A DNA stretch of 64,000 nucleotides, taken from positions 992,001 through 1,056,000 of the forward strand of contig NZ_CABPSF010000001.1 of assembly GCF_902459685.1 (NCBI RefSeq), read 5' to 3'. A model generated the notes under the pieces. It searched no databases. It worked only from the letters and a program-made list of their open reading frames with translations, and was not told the origin of the DNA. The position numbers were made by a program, and so were the translations under genes. Shown here piece by piece: positions 8,956 through 17,567 of the stretch (its first letter is position 1; each line of letters opens with the position of its first letter). The DNA is from Pandoraea iniqua. Its GTDB lineage: Bacteria; Pseudomonadota; Gammaproteobacteria; Burkholderiales; Burkholderiaceae.

Positions 8956-9633
8956 TCAGGCGCTCGCGGTGCCGGGCACCGCGACGATACGTTGTACGAA
9001 GATGCCGGGCGTGACCACGGCTTCCGGATCGAGCTCGCCCAGTCCGACGACTTCGCTGACCTGAACGATGGCGCACTTCGCAGCGGTCGCCATAATGGGG
9101 CCGAAGTTACGGGCGGTCTTGCGATACACGAGATTGCCCCAGCGGTCGCCCTTGAGCGCTTTGATCAACGCGAAATCGGCGTGAATCGGCGATTCGAGCA
9201 CGTACGGCTTGCCGTCGATCACGCGGGTTTCCTTGCCTTCGGCGAGCAGCGTGCCGTAGCCGGTCGGCGTGAAGAAGCCACCGATGCCTGCACCGGCAGC
9301 GCGAATGCGTTCGGCCAGATTGCCTTGCGGCACCAGTTCCAGCTCGATCTTGCCGGCGCGATAGAGGGCGTCGAATACTTGCGAGTCGGTCTGACGGGGG
9401 AACGAGCAGATGATCTTGCGCACGCGCCCGGCCTTGAGCAGCGCCGCGAGACCGGTCTCGCCGTTACCGGCGTTGTTGTTGACGATGGTCAGATCGCGCG
9501 CGCCTTGTTCGATCAGGGCGTCGATGAGCGCCGAGGGCATACCGGCGTTGCCAAAGCCGCCAATCATGATCGTGGCGCCGTCGTGGACGTCGGCGACCGC
9601 GCTGACGAGCGATTCGTAAATCTTGTTGATCAC
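8956..9633 (-). CDS. pcaI: 3-oxoadipate CoA-transferase subunit A
   Basis: Alpha subunit of the 3-oxoadipate CoA-transferase, activating beta-ketoadipate with CoA from succinyl-CoA. The 225-residue protein contains the CoA-binding glycine-rich motif 'GATIMIGGFGNAGMP' (about residues 19-33) and the family blocks 'LTIVNNNAGNGETGLAALL' and 'PTGYGTLLAEGKE'. It is the first gene of pcaIJF, reading away from pcaR across a 390-bp gap holding a long operator palindrome 130 bp before the ATG. Induction by a beta-ketoadipate-responsive PcaR is the established pattern for this arrangement. Confidence 0.95.
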   Translation of the reverse strand: MINKIYESLVSAVADVHDGATIMIGGFGNAGMPSALIDALIEQGARDLTIVNNNAGNGETGLAALLKAGRVRKIICSFPRQTDSQVFDALYRAGKIELELVPQGNLAERIRAAGAGIGGFFTPTGYGTLLAEGKETRVIDGKPYVLESPIHADFALIKALKGDRWGNLVYRKTARNFGPIMATAAKCAIVQVSEVVGLGELDPEAVVTPGIFVQRIVAVPGTASA

Positions 9634-9762
9634 ACGTGCCTCCTGGGCAGTTCCGTCGAACGAACCTGCGGTCTCGGGCTGACTAGCCAGAGCCTGCGCG
9701 CCGTCCGGTGCGGTTGTCTCGTGGCGATGACGTCTTGTCCGGCGGCATCGTCTGGTTCACAA

Positions 9763-9798
9763 TGTTCTTATAGCGAACAAATATTCGCTATAAGAACA
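9763..9798. promoter_or_regulatory. 36-bp operator palindrome between pcaI and pcaR
   Basis: TGTTCTTATAGCGAA (9763-9777) and TTCGCTATAAGAACA (9784-9798) are perfect reverse complements separated by CAAATA. The left side also contains a smaller GTTC-N7-GAAC dyad (9764-9778), a layout close to the 15-bp boxes described for pseudomonad PcaR. It is by far the strongest symmetry in the 390-bp pcaI-pcaR gap (9634-10023), where I see no gene. It is the probable PcaR binding site. Confidence 0.75.
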
Positions 9799-10023
9799 GC
9801 GTAAGCTTTCCGATGTCGGGCGTCAAGACAGGGGAGGTGCCAGACGCATTCGGTGAGACTGTGTGTCCCGCACGGTGGAACCGCTGGCGCAAATCCATTA
9901 CGCTTGCCGTCTGCGCGATCGTGGTGCACCGCCGGAATGTCCGGTGGTCCGTTCACTCGTGCTTGAAAAGAAGTCACCCAACAAACCGCCCTGCAACCCG
10001 CCAGACCTGCCGATAGCTACCCA

Positions 10024-10824
10024 ATGACACCTGTGCCGAACGACTCCCGCGATCCGACCGAGAAGAAGCCGGGCGACTCTTATGTGCAGTCGTTTGCGCG
10101 CGGGCTTGCGGTGGTCAAGGCGTTCAATGCGGCGCGGCCGGCCCAGACGCTGTCCGAAGTGGCGCAGGCGTCCGGCCTGACCCGCGCGGGCGCCCGGCGC
10201 ATTTTGCTGACGCTCGAAGCGCTCGGTTACGTGCGCAGCGAAGGCCGGTTGTTCCGCCTGACGCCGCGTATTCTCGATCTGGGCTTCTCGTATCTGACGT
10301 CGATGCCGCTATGGAATCTGGCGGAGCCGTTCATGGAAGCGCTGGTGCAGCAGGTGCAGGAGAGCAGCTCGGCATCGGTGCTCGACGGCGACGACATCGT
10401 CTATGTGCTGCGCGTGCCCGTGCGCAAGGTGATGTCGATCAACCTGTCGATCGGCAGCCGCCTGCCCGCGTGGTGTACGTCGATGGGGCGCGTGATGTTG
10501 TCCGCACTTCCCGACGACGAGCTCGACGCCGCATTGCGCCGTGCCGATATTCGTCAACACACGCGCCGCACGCTGACGGACGTGGACGCGCTGCGCGAAC
10601 GCATCCTGCAAGTGCGGGCACAAGGCTGGGCCGTGGTCGATCAGGAGCTTGAAGAAGGATTGATCTCGATTGCCGCGCCGATTCGCAACCGGGCCGGACA
10701 AGTCATCGCCGCGCTGAACGTGAGCGGTCAGGCGAACCGGACGTCGGCGGCAGAGATGGAGACGAAGTTTCTGGCACCGCTGCAACAGGCGGCACAGAAG
10801 ATTTCGCAGATGGTGGTCGTGTAA
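10024..10824 (+). CDS. pcaR: IclR-family activator of the beta-ketoadipate genes
   Basis: Transcription factor of 266 residues of the PcaR/PcaU/PobR branch of IclR. After an acidic N-terminus, the winged helix-turn-helix spans about residues 22-80 ('ALLEALGY'-type wing, with 'LSEVAQASGLTRAGARRILLTL'), and the effector domain follows with 'RLPAWCTSMGRVMLSALP' and 'DQELEEGLISIAAPIRNR', hallmarks of the subgroup binding small aromatic-pathway acids. It is transcribed away from pcaIJF, and the 36-bp dyad in between is its likely operator. A strong bidirectional terminator follows. Beta-ketoadipate as inducer is known for PcaR and assumed here. Confidence 0.9.
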   Translation: MTPVPNDSRDPTEKKPGDSYVQSFARGLAVVKAFNAARPAQTLSEVAQASGLTRAGARRILLTLEALGYVRSEGRLFRLTPRILDLGFSYLTSMPLWNLAEPFMEALVQQVQESSSASVLDGDDIVYVLRVPVRKVMSINLSIGSRLPAWCTSMGRVMLSALPDDELDAALRRADIRQHTRRTLTDVDALRERILQVRAQGWAVVDQELEEGLISIAAPIRNRAGQVIAALNVSGQANRTSAAEMETKFLAPLQQAAQKISQMVVV

Positions 10825-10837
10825 GCCAATCAGCGCT

Positions 10838-10884
10838 GAAAAACAAACGGGGCGTCGCTATGCGAACGCCCCGTTGTCATTTTT
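10838..10884. terminator. Bidirectional intrinsic terminator after pcaR and DUF2783 gene
   Basis: AACGGGGCGT (10846-10855) and ACGCCCCGTT (10866-10875) form a perfect 10-bp stem. T residues at 10880-10884 follow on the plus strand, and the A-rich stretch 10838-10847 gives a U-rich tail directly after the stem on the minus strand. It separates the convergent pcaR and DUF2783 transcripts. Confidence 0.85.
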
Positions 10885-10896
10885 ACAGCGTACCGA

Positions 10897-11109
10897 TCAA
10901 GTGCGCGCGGCCCCGCCCAACGCCCCGGCGCGCGCCAACTGCATGGCTGAGAGCAGCGTCTCGTGATCGCCGATCTGATTGGCGAGCAGCAGAATCAGTT
11001 GCGCGTTGGCGGCCTGACTCTGCGCGTCGTCGAGATCGCGATGCATGTCGATAAGCGCTTCGTAGAAATCGTCGGGGCGCGTCAGGCGCGGTTGTGTATC
11101 GAGTGCCAT
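10897..11109 (-). CDS. DUF2783 family small protein
   Basis: A 70-residue soluble, mostly helical protein (MALDTQPRLTRPDDFYEALI...). The 'DDFYEALIDMHRDLDDAQSQAANAQLILLLANQIGD' type core matches the DUF2783 family, repeatedly found next to FAD-dependent aromatic monooxygenases in Burkholderiales. It lies 57 bp downstream of such a gene here and is the last gene of the unit. It has no signal peptide or metal motif. A role as an accessory or stabilising partner of the monooxygenase is plausible but undemonstrated. Confidence 0.8.
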   Translation of the reverse strand: MALDTQPRLTRPDDFYEALIDMHRDLDDAQSQAANAQLILLLANQIGDHETLLSAMQLARAGALGGAART

Positions 11110-11166
11110 GGGTGTCTCCTCCCGGCTGAATTCGTGTGTGTTGTTGAGAGCAGTCTCAGCGCCGGC

Positions 11167-12927
11167 TCATGCCGCGCATGCCATCGTCGCCAATGCTGGC
11201 GAAGGGCGTCCGAGTGCTCGGTCTCGCGCTTGCGCAATCGCAGCAGCATCGAGGGTGCGCCAGCGTGCACAGACGTGTTGATCCGGGCGCACCAGATAGA
11301 CCGTGCCGGGCGTGGCGTCGTAACGCTGCGCCGCGAGCCCTTGCGCGTCGTGCCAAACGTTCTCGTCACCTTGCGCTTGCGTCGCGTCGTTCGTGACGAA
11401 TACCGGCATGACAGGCACGCGGTCATTCGCCATCGCTTGCAGCGCAGCCAGTGCTGTGGCATCCAGCGAGGCGGGCGAGCCGAACACCAGCGCGACAAAA
11501 CGTCCGCCCAGACGCGGCAGCAGCCAGCCGTCCTGTGCGTTGCGCGAGAGGGGCGCGTCGAGACACGTCGCCCCCGGCACCATGCGCCCGACGAAGGTGT
11601 CGCGATCGGCGGTGTTCAGCGTGGAGTCGTGCAACACCGCAGGCACCGACAAGCGGCCGCTGTTCACCAGTTGTCGGGCGAACGCGTGATCGCGTGCCAG
11701 CGTCAGCACAGCGTCCCGAAACACGCGCGACACAGGGCTCTTGGGCGTGATGAAGTCGGTGGCGCGCGTCGAGTTGAGAATGTTTTCGTCCGCGGCAAAC
11801 TCACGCTCGCGGGCATAGGTATCGAGCAACGTATCGGGCGCGCGGTTATCCAACACCATGGCCAGTTTCCACGCGAGATTCTCGGCATCCTGTACGCCGC
11901 TGTTCGCACCGCGTGCCCCGAACGGCGACACGCCGTGCGCCGAGTCGCCTGCGAAGAGCACATTGCCGTGGCGGAAGCTGTCCATGCGCAGACAGGAGAA
12001 CGTGTAGACGCTCACCCACTCCAGCGTGAATTTGGCGTCGGGGCCAAGCAGGGCCTGCACGCGCGGAATCACGCGCTCGGGCGTCTTCTCCGCTTCGGGA
12101 TCGGCATCCCAGCCCAATTGGAAATCGATACGCCAGACATCGTCCGGCTGACGGTGCAGCAACACCGACTGATTCGGATGGAAGGGCGGATCGAACCAGA
12201 ACCAGCGCTCTGCCGGGAAGTTAGCCGTCATCTTCACGTCAGCGATCAGAAAGCGATCCTTGAACGTGCGGCCGTGGCTGTCCACACCGATCAGCTTGCG
12301 CACCGGGCTGCGTGAACCGTCGGCCGCGACCACATAGCGCGCCGTGGTTTGATACGCGCCATCGGGCGTGTCGACCGTGAGCGTCACGCTCGCATCGGCC
12401 GCGCCGGGCGTGCCGTGCTGCACGAGCCCCGAGACCTTGTTCTTCCAGCGGATTTCGATGTTCGGCAGCTCGCTGGCGCGCTCGAACAGATAGCCTTCGA
12501 CGTAGTACTGCTGCAAGTTGATGAACGCGGGACGATGGTGTCCGGCGTCCGGCAGCAGATCGAAGTTGTAGACCTCCTGATCGCGCAGGAACACACGGCC
12601 GACATTCCAGCAAACGCCTTTTTGCACCATGCGATCGCCGCAGCCCAGCCGGTCGAAGATGTCGAGCGTGCGCTTGGCGAAGCAGATGGCACGCGAGCCG
12701 GTGGAGAGCGTGCAGTCGTCGTCGAGCACGATCACGTGCACACCCTGATGGGCGAGATCGATGGCGGTCGCGAGCCCGACCGGGCCTGCGCCAACGACGA
12801 TGACCGGGTGCGGTGCGGGGGCGGTTCGGCCGACGTTATTCGTGTCACTCGCATCACCCGCGTGAGCCGACTGTTCGGCACACGGCTGGTACGTGAACGT
12901 GAGGCGCTGGTAATCGATGCTGCTCAT
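11167..12927 (-). CDS. FAD-dependent aromatic-ring monooxygenase
   Basis: Group A flavoprotein hydroxylase of the MhpA / PCP-4-monooxygenase type, about 586 residues from ATG 12927 (MSSIDYQRL); the frame extends 9 codons upstream without a family match. The dinucleotide fold 'VIVVGAGPVGLATAIDLA' is near residue 42, the 'AADGSRSPVRK' DG motif near 215 and 'NVLFAGDSAHGVSPFGARGANSG' near 315. The C-terminal thioredoxin-like domain is degenerate. Together with the MBL protein upstream and DUF2783 downstream it forms a catabolic unit facing two IclR regulators. The substrate is probably a phenolic or hydroxyaromatic acid, but I cannot name it. Confidence 0.88.
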   Translation of the reverse strand: MSSIDYQRLTFTYQPCAEQSAHAGDASDTNNVGRTAPAPHPVIVVGAGPVGLATAIDLAHQGVHVIVLDDDCTLSTGSRAICFAKRTLDIFDRLGCGDRMVQKGVCWNVGRVFLRDQEVYNFDLLPDAGHHRPAFINLQQYYVEGYLFERASELPNIEIRWKNKVSGLVQHGTPGAADASVTLTVDTPDGAYQTTARYVVAADGSRSPVRKLIGVDSHGRTFKDRFLIADVKMTANFPAERWFWFDPPFHPNQSVLLHRQPDDVWRIDFQLGWDADPEAEKTPERVIPRVQALLGPDAKFTLEWVSVYTFSCLRMDSFRHGNVLFAGDSAHGVSPFGARGANSGVQDAENLAWKLAMVLDNRAPDTLLDTYAREREFAADENILNSTRATDFITPKSPVSRVFRDAVLTLARDHAFARQLVNSGRLSVPAVLHDSTLNTADRDTFVGRMVPGATCLDAPLSRNAQDGWLLPRLGGRFVALVFGSPASLDATALAALQAMANDRVPVMPVFVTNDATQAQGDENVWHDAQGLAAQRYDATPGTVYLVRPDQHVCARWRTLDAAAIAQARDRALGRPSPALATMACAA

Positions 12928-13024
12928 GCAATGTCTCCGTCGCCGGTGCCTCACCCGCGCGCCATGTCAGCGTCGCGCGGGCGGGCATCGTTTCTACTTT
13001 TGATTTGCTACTGGGTCAGTGGGC

Positions 13025-13984
13025 TCAGTCTTGCAGTGCGGCCCACATTTCCTTGTCGCGCTGTGCCGTCCAGATGCGCGGGTGCGTGATGCCGCTGGCT
13101 TCATCGAAGGCGCGCGTCACGTCGAACGGCAGGCAGTGTTCGTAGATGAACACGTGTCCGAACTTCGGGTCCATCTGGCTGCGCGTGAGTGCCATCGCGC
13201 CCTTCAGATCGAGCTTTTGTTCGACGGCTTTCTTGCCGGCTTCGAACAGCGTCGTCACGAAGTCCTTCGTATAGGCGAGGCCCTTGGCGACTTCAGCAGG
13301 CGTGGTGAGCGCCGGGCCACGGCCCGGGACGAGCTTCTCGGCACCGAGTGCAGCCAGCGCGTCGAGCGTGGCGGGCCACTCGGCGAGTTGTGCGTCGCCG
13401 GTGTAGCAGGCGGCGTCGTACTCGACCAGATCGCCCGAGAACAGCACCTTGTCCGACGGCAGCCACACGACCGTGTCGCCCTTCGTATGGCCCGAGCCCA
13501 GATGCGCAATCTTCACTTCGAGCTTGCCGAGGAACAGCGTCATTTCCTTCTCGAACACGAGCGTCGGCCACGTCAGGCCCGGCACCGTCTCGACACCGGC
13601 GAACAGACGCGGAAAGCGTTCAATCTCCGACTTCATGTCGGCTTCGCCGCGCTCCTGAATCATCTCAAACGTGCCGCGGCTCGCGATGATCTGCTGCGCG
13701 CCTTCTTCGAAGTAAGCCGACGCGCCCAGCACGCGCACGGCGTGATAGTGCGAGAGCACCACGTACTTGATCGGCTTGTCGGTGACCGTGCGGATCTTGG
13801 CGATCAGGTCTTGCGCCATGGCCGGCGTGGCCGTCGTGTCGACGATCATCACGCCGTCGTCGCCGATGATGACGCCCGAGTTCGGATCGCCTTCCGCCGT
13901 GTAGGCCCAAGCGTGTTCCGACAGTTGGGTGAAGGTGACCTTTTTCGCTTCCAGGTCGGCTTGCGAGGCAAATGCTTTAGCCAT
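13025..13984 (-). CDS. MBL-fold metallohydrolase with altered metal motif
   Basis: Metallo-beta-lactamase fold protein of 319 residues (ATG 13984; the frame extends 22 codons further without a ribosome site). The canonical H-x-H-x-D-H is changed to H79-Y-H81-A-V83-R84: the first two histidines remain, but the Asp and third His are Val and Arg. Downstream, 'GSGHTKGDTVVW' and 'LFSGDLVEYD' supply the usual third-position His and bridging Asp. A mononuclear site or a non-hydrolytic role is therefore likely. It is the first gene of the monooxygenase unit, 97 bp before it, and may open a lactone or thioester intermediate. Confidence 0.85.
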   Translation of the reverse strand: MAKAFASQADLEAKKVTFTQLSEHAWAYTAEGDPNSGVIIGDDGVMIVDTTATPAMAQDLIAKIRTVTDKPIKYVVLSHYHAVRVLGASAYFEEGAQQIIASRGTFEMIQERGEADMKSEIERFPRLFAGVETVPGLTWPTLVFEKEMTLFLGKLEVKIAHLGSGHTKGDTVVWLPSDKVLFSGDLVEYDAACYTGDAQLAEWPATLDALAALGAEKLVPGRGPALTTPAEVAKGLAYTKDFVTTLFEAGKKAVEQKLDLKGAMALTRSQMDPKFGHVFIYEHCLPFDVTRAFDEASGITHPRIWTAQRDKEMWAALQD

Positions 13985-14113
13985 GCTGTCTCTCTCTCGT
14001 GTCTTTGTCTGTGGGGATGAACCGACGACGGGTGGCAGTTTGCACGTCATGAAAGCATGCTCTGTCGGCCGATCGGCGTCAGGGTGCAGCCATCTTACGA
14101 AATGGGCTGAATT

Positions 14114-14128
14114 TTTGTCAATGACAAA
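14114..14128. promoter_or_regulatory. Candidate IclR operator between MBL gene and iclR pair
   Basis: TTTGTCA-A-TGACAAA is a perfect 15-bp dyad within the 294-bp divergent gap 13985-14278. It lies 130 bp before the MBL start and 150 bp before the first iclR gene. A looser CAAATA/TATTTG dyad overlaps it on the right (14125-14143). This AT-rich patch is the only conspicuous symmetry in the gap. No gene is seen there. Confidence 0.5.
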
Positions 14129-14278
14129 TATAGTTGTTATTTGCTAATGTTGCGACAAGCTGCCACGGACCGTTCGAAACATCCGGGAGAACCCTGAGAC
14201 GCGCGTTTCCGGGCATGCTGCGGCGACTTGTTTAGAATCTAGGCCACTTTTTCTCCGGGAGTTCGCTCCCGCCTCTGC

Positions 14279-15100
14279 ATGAACCGAATTCTTAAGGGCG
14301 ACGACGGCGCCCAGCCCGCACCGGCCTCACCCGCCTCACCCGCCTCACGTGTCTCGCGCGGCGTGCAAAGCGTGGACGTTGCCGCCCGCGTGTTGCAGGC
14401 GCTCGCGCAGGCGCGGCGGCCGCTGGCGCCGGGCGATCTGGCGGCGCTGGCCGGTCTGCCTCCCGCGCAGGCGCACCCTTATCTGGTGAGTCTCACGCGG
14501 CTAGGGCTGCTCAAGCGCGATCCGATGTCCGGCAGCTATGCGCCGGGACCGATGCTGCTGCGGCTTGCGTTGCTCCATCTCGAGAACGATCCCGCGTATC
14601 GCGCGGCCGTCCCTCGCGTGGTGGCGCTCGCGCGCGAAACCGGCTTCTGTGTGGCTATCTGCACCCCCGCACCGCAAGGCCCGCTCGTCGTGCACTTCGA
14701 GCGCGCGGCGTTCCCGTTGCATGTGAACCTGCACGTCGGGTCGGTCATGTCGCTCACGACGACGTCCACCGGCCGCGCGTTCTGCGCCTTTACGCCGTTA
14801 GCCGACTGGCCATTACCGTGGCAGGAGCAGATGCCGGTTGCGGCCGATGAACAAACGCACTTTGCCGAACTGCTCGACGAGACGCGCGCGCACGGCATGG
14901 CACGCAGCGTGAATACCCCGAGCCCGTCGGTCAGCAGCCTGTGCGTTCCGGTGTTCGACGCGAGCGGGCGGTTGCGACTCACCCTGACCGCCATCGGTCC
15001 GACGGCGGCACTCGATGTCGATTGGCAAGGGGCTGCCGCGAGCGCGTTGCGCGACACGGCGAGCGCCATTGCGACACAGGTCAATGAGGAACTGGCATGA
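14279..15100 (+). CDS. IclR-family regulator, first of a tandem pair
   Basis: A 273-residue regulator with an Ala/Pro/Ser-rich N-terminus, a winged helix-turn-helix at about residues 28-85 ('LAALAGLPPAQAHPYLVSLTRLGLL') and an IclR effector domain ('ATSTGRAF'-like segment 'TTTSTGRAFCAF' and 'SLCVPVFDASGRLRLTL'). Its stop overlaps the start of the next iclR gene by 4 bases. It faces the MBL/monooxygenase unit, so it probably controls that unit. The spacing of recognition-helix residues resembles the following paralogue, suggesting an old duplication. Confidence 0.88.
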   Translation: MNRILKGDDGAQPAPASPASPASRVSRGVQSVDVAARVLQALAQARRPLAPGDLAALAGLPPAQAHPYLVSLTRLGLLKRDPMSGSYAPGPMLLRLALLHLENDPAYRAAVPRVVALARETGFCVAICTPAPQGPLVVHFERAAFPLHVNLHVGSVMSLTTTSTGRAFCAFTPLADWPLPWQEQMPVAADEQTHFAELLDETRAHGMARSVNTPSPSVSSLCVPVFDASGRLRLTLTAIGPTAALDVDWQGAAASALRDTASAIATQVNEELA

Positions 15101-15921
15101 ACGAGCCGACGAAGCCGCAACGCGGCATTCAGGCACTGGAGAGCACCGGCGCATTGCTGGAGGCGCTGGTGGCGGCGGCACGGCCGCTGCCGCTGAACAG
15201 TTTGGCGCGCGACGCGGGTATGGCCCCGGCCAAGGCGCATCCGCATCTGGTGAGTCTTCAGCGCGCCGGGTTGCTCAGCCGCGACGCGAGCGGCAACTTT
15301 GAAGCCGGTGCGCTCAGTCTCGAACTGGGCCTGATGGCTTTGCAACGCCTCTCGCCGACCGGTGAAGCCGAGCCCGAAGTGCTGGCGCTCGCGCAGGCGA
15401 CGGGGCTGTCGGCGGCGATGGCCGTGCTTGGCCCCGTGGGGCCGACGGTGGTCCGGCTGGAAGAAGCGATGCGCCCGCAGCACGTGAGCCTGCGCATCGG
15501 CACCGTGCTTTCGCTCGTGAACACTGCCATCGGGCGGACGTTTGCCGCGTTTCTGCCGGCGGCGGTGCTCGACGGCATGCTCGCGCAGGAGAGTGTGCGC
15601 ATGGCGGGTCTGGGGGCGGACGGGCGCGCAGCCAAGCCGCCGAAGGACTACGCCGGCCGGCTGGCCGACATTCGCACGCATCGCCTCGATACCGCACTGA
15701 GCAACCCGGTGCCCGGTATCGATACGGTCGCGGTGCCCGTGTTCGATCACACCGGTGAAGTCACGCTGGTGCTGGCGCTGATGGGGTCGTCCGGCAGTTT
15801 CGACACCACGCACGAGGGCGAACCGGCCCGTGCCCTGATCGCCGCGGCGCATCGACTGTCGTGGCGCTTTGGTGCCGTCGGCCGCTCGCTGGACGACAAC
15901 TCACCTGATTCAGCGGCGTAG
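15097..15921 (+). CDS. IclR-family regulator, second of a tandem pair
   Basis: A 274-residue paralogue of the preceding gene, translationally coupled through an ATGA overlap at 15097-15100. The helix-turn-helix reads 'LNSLARDAGMAPAKAHPHLVSLQRAGLL', clearly alignable with the first copy's 'LAALAGLPPAQAHPYLVSLTRLGLL'. The effector domain keeps 'NTAIGRTFAAFLP' and 'DTVAVPVFDHTGEVTLVLALMG'. Coupled synthesis of two similar IclR subunits raises the possibility of a heteromer. It is followed by a stable hairpin at 15961-15988. Confidence 0.88.
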   Translation: MNEPTKPQRGIQALESTGALLEALVAAARPLPLNSLARDAGMAPAKAHPHLVSLQRAGLLSRDASGNFEAGALSLELGLMALQRLSPTGEAEPEVLALAQATGLSAAMAVLGPVGPTVVRLEEAMRPQHVSLRIGTVLSLVNTAIGRTFAAFLPAAVLDGMLAQESVRMAGLGADGRAAKPPKDYAGRLADIRTHRLDTALSNPVPGIDTVAVPVFDHTGEVTLVLALMGSSGSFDTTHEGEPARALIAAAHRLSWRFGAVGRSLDDNSPDSAA

Positions 15922-15930
15922 CCGACAACA

Positions 15931-15988
15931 CGTCATAGCGGGTCATAGCGGGTCACAGCGGGTCGCGATGCGGTATCACATCGCGACC
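15931..15988 (+). repeat. Tandem 10-bp repeats leading into a hairpin
   Basis: Three near-identical decamers (CGTCATAGCG, GGTCATAGCG, GGTCACAGCG) fill 15931-15960. A fourth, diverged unit GGTCGCGATG (15961-15970) pairs perfectly with CATCGCGACC (15979-15988) over an 8-base loop. The hairpin lies 39 bp after the second iclR stop and may end that transcript, but it lacks a T tract. Confidence 0.6.
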
Positions 15989-16127
15989 GTGAATTCGCGG
16001 GCCCGGCATCAAAATTCACCGGCCGTCGCGTGGGCACGACGGGGCGATGGCGACATTGCGCGATGTCACGACGGCAAGGTTAAGATGGGCGCCAACGCGA
16101 TCCATGTCATTCCGACACACTGCCGCC

Positions 16128-17567
16128 ATGACTCGTATGCCCGTCGAATCCCGTGGGAAAGCTGCTGCGCTCCCCCTGCGTCTGCCCCTGCCTTTGACCC
16201 TGCCCCTGACGCTGATCTTCGTGGCGTTACTGAGTGCCTGCGCGTCGGCGCCGCAACAACAGCCGGGGCCTGCGCGCCCGGCCGAGTCGGCGGCCCACGT
16301 CGACGGCATGCCGGCCGACTGGACGCTGGTCTCGACGGTGATCGTGAGCCGCCATGGGGTTCGGTCTCCGACGCATGCGCACCCGCCGCTCGACAAGTTG
16401 AGTCCTGATGCGTGGCCCGGCTGGGCCGTCCCCGCCGGTTATCTGACGGCGCGCGGCGGCTCGCTTGCCGAGCGCATGGGTCGGTACTACGGCGACTGGC
16501 TGCGCGCGCGCCGTGTGTTGCCCGAGAACACCTGCCCGGCACCGGGCACCCTCTACGGCTGGGCCGATATCGATCAACGCACGCGTGAGACGGGCAGCGC
16601 CTTGTTGCAGGGCATCGCGCCCGGTTGCGACATGCGCACGGCACACCAATCCGATCTCACCACTTACGACGCCGTGTTCCACCCGGTGGCCGCCGGCGAC
16701 TGCCCGCTCGACCCGGGCGCCGCGCGTGGCGCGATTGAAGCGCGTCTCGCGCCGGACGGTGTCGCGGGCCTCAACAAACGTTATGCCGCCACGATTGCGC
16801 GCATGGGCGAAGTGCTCGGCTATTCGCGCAGCCCCGCGTGTGGCGCACAGGGCAGCTGCAAGCTCGAAGACGTGCCGACGCGCTTGCGTGTCGAAGGCGA
16901 CGGCAGCGGCGTGACGCTGCGCGGCGCCCTCGGCAGTGCGGCCACGGCGTCGGAGGTCTTCCTGCTGCAATACGGCGAGGGCTTCCCCGACAACGACGTG
17001 GCATGGGGACGCATTCGTGACGACAGCGACTGGGCGCGCCTGCTCGAAGCCCACAACGCCCAGCGCGATCTGCTCGACCGCACCCCCTATCTCGCAGCAA
17101 CCAACGGCACGCCGCTGCTGGCGGTTGTCCTCGACGCACTGACCCGCTCGGCCGCCGAAGCCGGTGCGCCGCCGCCCGCACCTGTGCGCGGCCCGGTGTT
17201 GCCGGTGGGCAACCGGGTGTATGTGCTCACTGGCCACGACACCAACGTGGCGAATCTGGCCGGCATGCTCAAGTTCGACTGGCAGCTCCCCGATCAACCC
17301 GGCAACACCCCGCCGGACGGCGCGCTGGTGTTTTCGCTCTGGCGCAACCCGGCTGGCGAGCCGTTTGTGCGGGTCGAATTCATCTATCAATCGATGCAGC
17401 AGTTGCGTCAGCTCACGGCGCTCTCGCTCGACGAGCCGGCCAAGCGCATCACATTGCCACTGGCCGATTGCGCAGACGGACCGGATGGCCGCGCGTGTCG
17501 CTGGCCGGCGTTCGCGCAGCGGGCGAAGGCCGCATTGACGCCCGCGTGTCTTGACGCTGTGCGGTAA
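16128..17567 (+). CDS. Histidine-type acid phosphatase, predicted lipoprotein
   Basis: Histidine phosphatase clan 2 enzyme (AppA/Agp/phytase-like) that would hydrolyse phosphomonoesters in the periplasm. From ATG 16128 it has 479 residues. The frame is open upstream but the signal sequence begins here. A hydrophobic stretch ends in the lipobox LLSAC (Cys38), so it is likely membrane-anchored. The catalytic R75-H76-G77-V-R79-x-P81 motif and the proton-donor 'TGHDTN' near residue 369 are intact, and several cysteines fit exported disulfides. It stands alone between hairpins and a small membrane-protein gene. Phytate or sugar phosphates are possible substrates. Confidence 0.9.
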   Translation: MTRMPVESRGKAAALPLRLPLPLTLPLTLIFVALLSACASAPQQQPGPARPAESAAHVDGMPADWTLVSTVIVSRHGVRSPTHAHPPLDKLSPDAWPGWAVPAGYLTARGGSLAERMGRYYGDWLRARRVLPENTCPAPGTLYGWADIDQRTRETGSALLQGIAPGCDMRTAHQSDLTTYDAVFHPVAAGDCPLDPGAARGAIEARLAPDGVAGLNKRYAATIARMGEVLGYSRSPACGAQGSCKLEDVPTRLRVEGDGSGVTLRGALGSAATASEVFLLQYGEGFPDNDVAWGRIRDDSDWARLLEAHNAQRDLLDRTPYLAATNGTPLLAVVLDALTRSAAEAGAPPPAPVRGPVLPVGNRVYVLTGHDTNVANLAGMLKFDWQLPDQPGNTPPDGALVFSLWRNPAGEPFVRVEFIYQSMQQLRQLTALSLDEPAKRITLPLADCADGPDGRACRWPAFAQRAKAALTPACLDAVR

